Part shown: positions 61,661-64,000 of the stretch, one piece after another
Layout of the letters: every line of letters begins with the position of its first letter
Position numbering within the stretch: position 1 is the stretch's first letter
NCBI GenBank assembly: GCA_009760855.2
Contig: WPIO01000073.1
Span: 953,001-1,017,000 of the forward strand
DNA: 64,000 bases
Origin: Cristatella mucedo
Lineage: Eukaryota; Bryozoa; Phylactolaemata; Cristatellidae
Direction: 5' to 3'
The notes under the pieces: model-generated
The model's input: only the letters and a program-made list of their open reading frames with translations
Told to the model about the DNA's origin: nothing
The model's database searches: none
Program-made: the position numbers and the translations under genes

Positions 61661-62825
61661 ATACTTATAAATACTTATCTAATTAAGCAAAAACCATAGC
61701 TGCAATCTATTACAGCGAATTGCATGAGAACACGGATTGCATGAGAACGGGCACAATGACACGCAATTGCATAGGTACACTTGAACAATAGTGTAGTGTA
61801 ATATGCAATTCATTGAAGTTTTACACAGCCGATTTCCTGTGGAATTGGGGTGGATTCGAGTGGATTATGGTAGTAGCTAGCATCTTTGCAGCTCATTTGC
61901 ATGAGCATACAAGAGCGAAGTCGATTGAAATTTAGTGGGTACATTCAAGCTACCTTTCGGTAATTCGTTGCACTCTAATGCAATACCGTGATGGTTTGGA
62001 TTCCTGGTAATTATGGAGACCTGTGAAATGCAGACAGAGATGTGTGGTTTACTGTTTACTGCAGGAACTGTTAAATAGGACACCCTGTAACTAAGAATTG
62101 GGAATATTTTTTTGGCCAGTAAGCAGTATTTCCCCCAGAATTTAGATAGAAAAGCAGGAAAAATTGTCACTCGCAAGGATGTTTTCTGGCAGTATGAAGG
62201 TCGTCCTTTTTCAGTCAAAATCGCCCCTAAACTCCAAACTTTAGATCAAGGAGCCATTGAGTAACTGAAGTTATACTATCACGTGCATCTTCTTAAACAC
62301 ACGTGGTGGCTGCAACTGATGATCCTGGTGATGTTTTTGTTTCACTCAGCTGTGTTATCATGTGTCACTGTGCTGGACACTGCTGCTAGACTGACAGCTC
62401 CATGGAAGCCCTCGCCTCTTGGTAACTGTTATTGTCATGCTGGTTTCTCACTCTTCCTGAACCCACGCGGTAACACGATGACAGCATTTTCTGACATGCT
62501 GCTCCACTAAGCCCACGGTAGCTCACTACTCGAGCACCGATGCACATGTGCTGACTTGTGTACAAACACTAACACAGCACATAAATGCAAGCACTGTAGA
62601 ACCACAAACTCATGTTCGCACATTCACGCACAACACTGACTCATTGCATGCACAGCAAACGCCTTCGTACCTTGCTGAAATGCTGCACTAGTTTCAACTG
62701 TGTCGTGCCCTCAGGTCATCTATGGTCAATAAATGAGCTATTTCATTTCTATGCTTAAAGACCGTTATAATATATACCGTTGGCAACAGAAGCTTTTCTA
62801 TGAAACTCACTTCTAAAATTCTTAT

Positions 62826-63022
62826 GTAACGACAACTACTCTCCTGCTGCCGACTGTGGTGCATTCTTTTTTCAGCGGTTCTGAGCTGCTACTTCCACGC
62901 TACTCACTACCTCAACTGCTCTCCTGACTCTGCTATGCTTCCCACTTTCTCTTTGCTGTGTGAGAGATGGGGTCTGTATGATCATATTTCCTTTGCAGCA
63001 AATGGAAAGTGCTTAGAAAATA
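62826..63022 (+). mobile_element. LINE-B 3' end
   Basis: Forward-strand match to the reverse of 44106-44290: TACTCTCCTGCTGCCGACTG, GAGCTGCTACTTCCACGC, TCACTACCTCAACTGCTCTC and CTCTTTGCTGTG. It then continues into a LINE-A-like CCTTTGCAGCAAATGGAAAG tail, so the two families may share a 3' end. Confidence 0.65.
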
Positions 63023-63023
63023 T

Positions 63024-63160
63024 AATTCATTTGTATAGCGCCCCAAGAGAACACGATCTCTATTCAGGGGCTTCACATATGCCTCGGGGCTCGAGCCCAC
63101 GACCTCAGCCAGGCCTTGGTCGGGGCGAGCACCTTAACCTCTGGACCAAACCAGCTTAGC
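63024..63160 (-). mobile_element. SINE-B copy, best preserved
   Basis: Reverse and full length: ATTCATTTGTATAGCGCCCC, AAGAGAACACGATCTCTATT, CAGGGGCTTCACATATGC, B box GGGCTCGAGCCC, GGTCGGGGCGAGCACCTTAA and CTCTGGACCAAACCAGCT. Inserted next to the LINE-B end. Confidence 0.85.
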
Positions 63161-64000
63161 AGAGATTTAGTCCTCTGGGGCACTTCTCAGAGCCCTATTG
63201 AAAACTCTAACGCAGCTCTTAGTCCACGTGGCTTTATTGGGTTATAGACAGAGATGCATGCATGCATGCATACATATATACGTTCATTCATACTCGTTGA
63301 ATGATAGGCAAAACAGGTGCAAAAGGTCCTAGAGTCGACACTATCTCTCCTTCGGATGGCAAATCCACATCTGATACATTTGTCTCAAACGGCAGAGGAA
63401 GCCCCAACATTACCGTGGATCGTATGTTGATTCGCTCGATTTAAACTCCTGGATTAAAATACAGTAACCTTAATTTACGAGTGTCCCAAATAAAGAATTT
63501 TTCGAGACGGGGTGTGTGTGTCTGCCTATTTTTTTGCTCTTGAGTTGATATCTAAATTTCGGGTTACGAGCGAGCTTCAGATACCTCGCCGCTAGTTGGC
63601 GCTGCAAACACCACAATAACCGTCTTAACACCCAGCGTCCGTGTCTCACTCGGTCACTTTGAGTGGTTGGCTCGTTGTGGAAGCATGGGTGTTTTGCTTG
63701 AATTAGTGCTTGCAGTTATTTTGCTCTGTATTCTGAAAACCCCAGAGCCTTTAAGTCACATTAGATTCTGAAAGAAAGACTGCAGGTTGTGTGTGGAAGG
63801 CAAATGGGGGGGCCTAGGGCCACCTGATGGTTCTTTGTGGACTGGGTGAATTTGGTCCTTGGTCCTGACTTCAAGAAATATCTCCAGGAAAATAGCCGAC
63901 TCCTGCTAGCCTTTCTTGCCCTGGATAATGCACCTGCCCACCCATCTAACCTCTCGGAGAGTTCAAAGTTTATATAGGTTCTCTACCTTCCGCTCAACTC

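Larger units (their letters stand above)
55462..64000 (+). other. GPD2 intron 10, running past the window end
   Basis: After the donor GTAAGG at 55462 I found no exon encoding the expected Gly-Lys-Trp-Thr-Thr continuation. The stretch holds LINE-A, LINE-B, SINE-A and SINE-B copies, a TC microsatellite and a tandem duplication, as expected of a long intron. Confidence 0.65.

Noticed and set aside
63004-63023. Candidate for the missing GPD2 exon after 55461
   Set aside because: An AAATGG match in the expected Lys-Trp region is part of a LINE-like tail, with no conserved continuation.

Overview
This window is animal nuclear DNA. It carries four metazoan genes split by GT-AG introns, set in introns and spacers full of retrotransposon debris, tRNA-derived SINEs and long microsatellites. 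Nothing prokaryotic, viral or organellar was seen. A cytochrome b5-fused front-end desaturase plus RECK points to a bilaterian or other animal outside the insects. The window alone does not fix the phylum. All gene models were built by hand from splice-site phase and family homology recalled from memory, and none was tested against transcripts.

Layout. (1) 539-3545, + strand: the last five visible exons of RECK (Kazal modules, a Cys-rich module and the conserved C-terminal domain). Its 5' end lies left of the window. (2) 4.3-16 kb: a spacer holding a decayed hAT/DUF4371-like transposon with a LINE nested in it, several LINE and SINE copies, two unrecognised minus-strand open frames, and a ~1.5 kb solo LTR. 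(3) 16572-25619, +: a complete nine-exon fatty acid desaturase of 431 aa, with cytochrome b5 HPGG and all three histidine boxes. (4) 31703-35298, -: complete SEC61B (97 aa, four exons, the first contributing only the ATG). (5) 40909-55461, +: the first ten coding exons (440 aa) of mitochondrial glycerol-3-phosphate dehydrogenase GPD2. The rest lies beyond 64000. SEC61B and GPD2 are head to head across a GC-rich interval that may be a shared promoter.

Repeats. LINE-A (L2/CR1-like reverse transcriptase 3' ends with an ATT-repeat tail) occurs at least 18 times on both strands, all 5' truncated. LINE-B is a second, older family with three copies. SINE-A (tRNA-like head, conserved tail hairpin) has about eight copies. 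SINE-B (tRNA-like head) has a 3' tail that matches the LINE-A 3' stem-loop, which suggests that LINE-A mobilises it. Two LINE-A copies 20 kb apart are nearly identical, so the family was active recently.

The genes serve unrelated housekeeping or developmental roles: matrix-protease/Wnt regulation, polyunsaturated fatty acid synthesis, ER protein translocation, and the mitochondrial glycerophosphate shuttle. No operon-like organisation or new defence or biosynthetic system was found. The most informative novelties are the LINE/SINE tail sharing, the direct repeats around the hAT remnant, the possible alternative acceptor in GPD2, and two unassigned minus-strand open frames.
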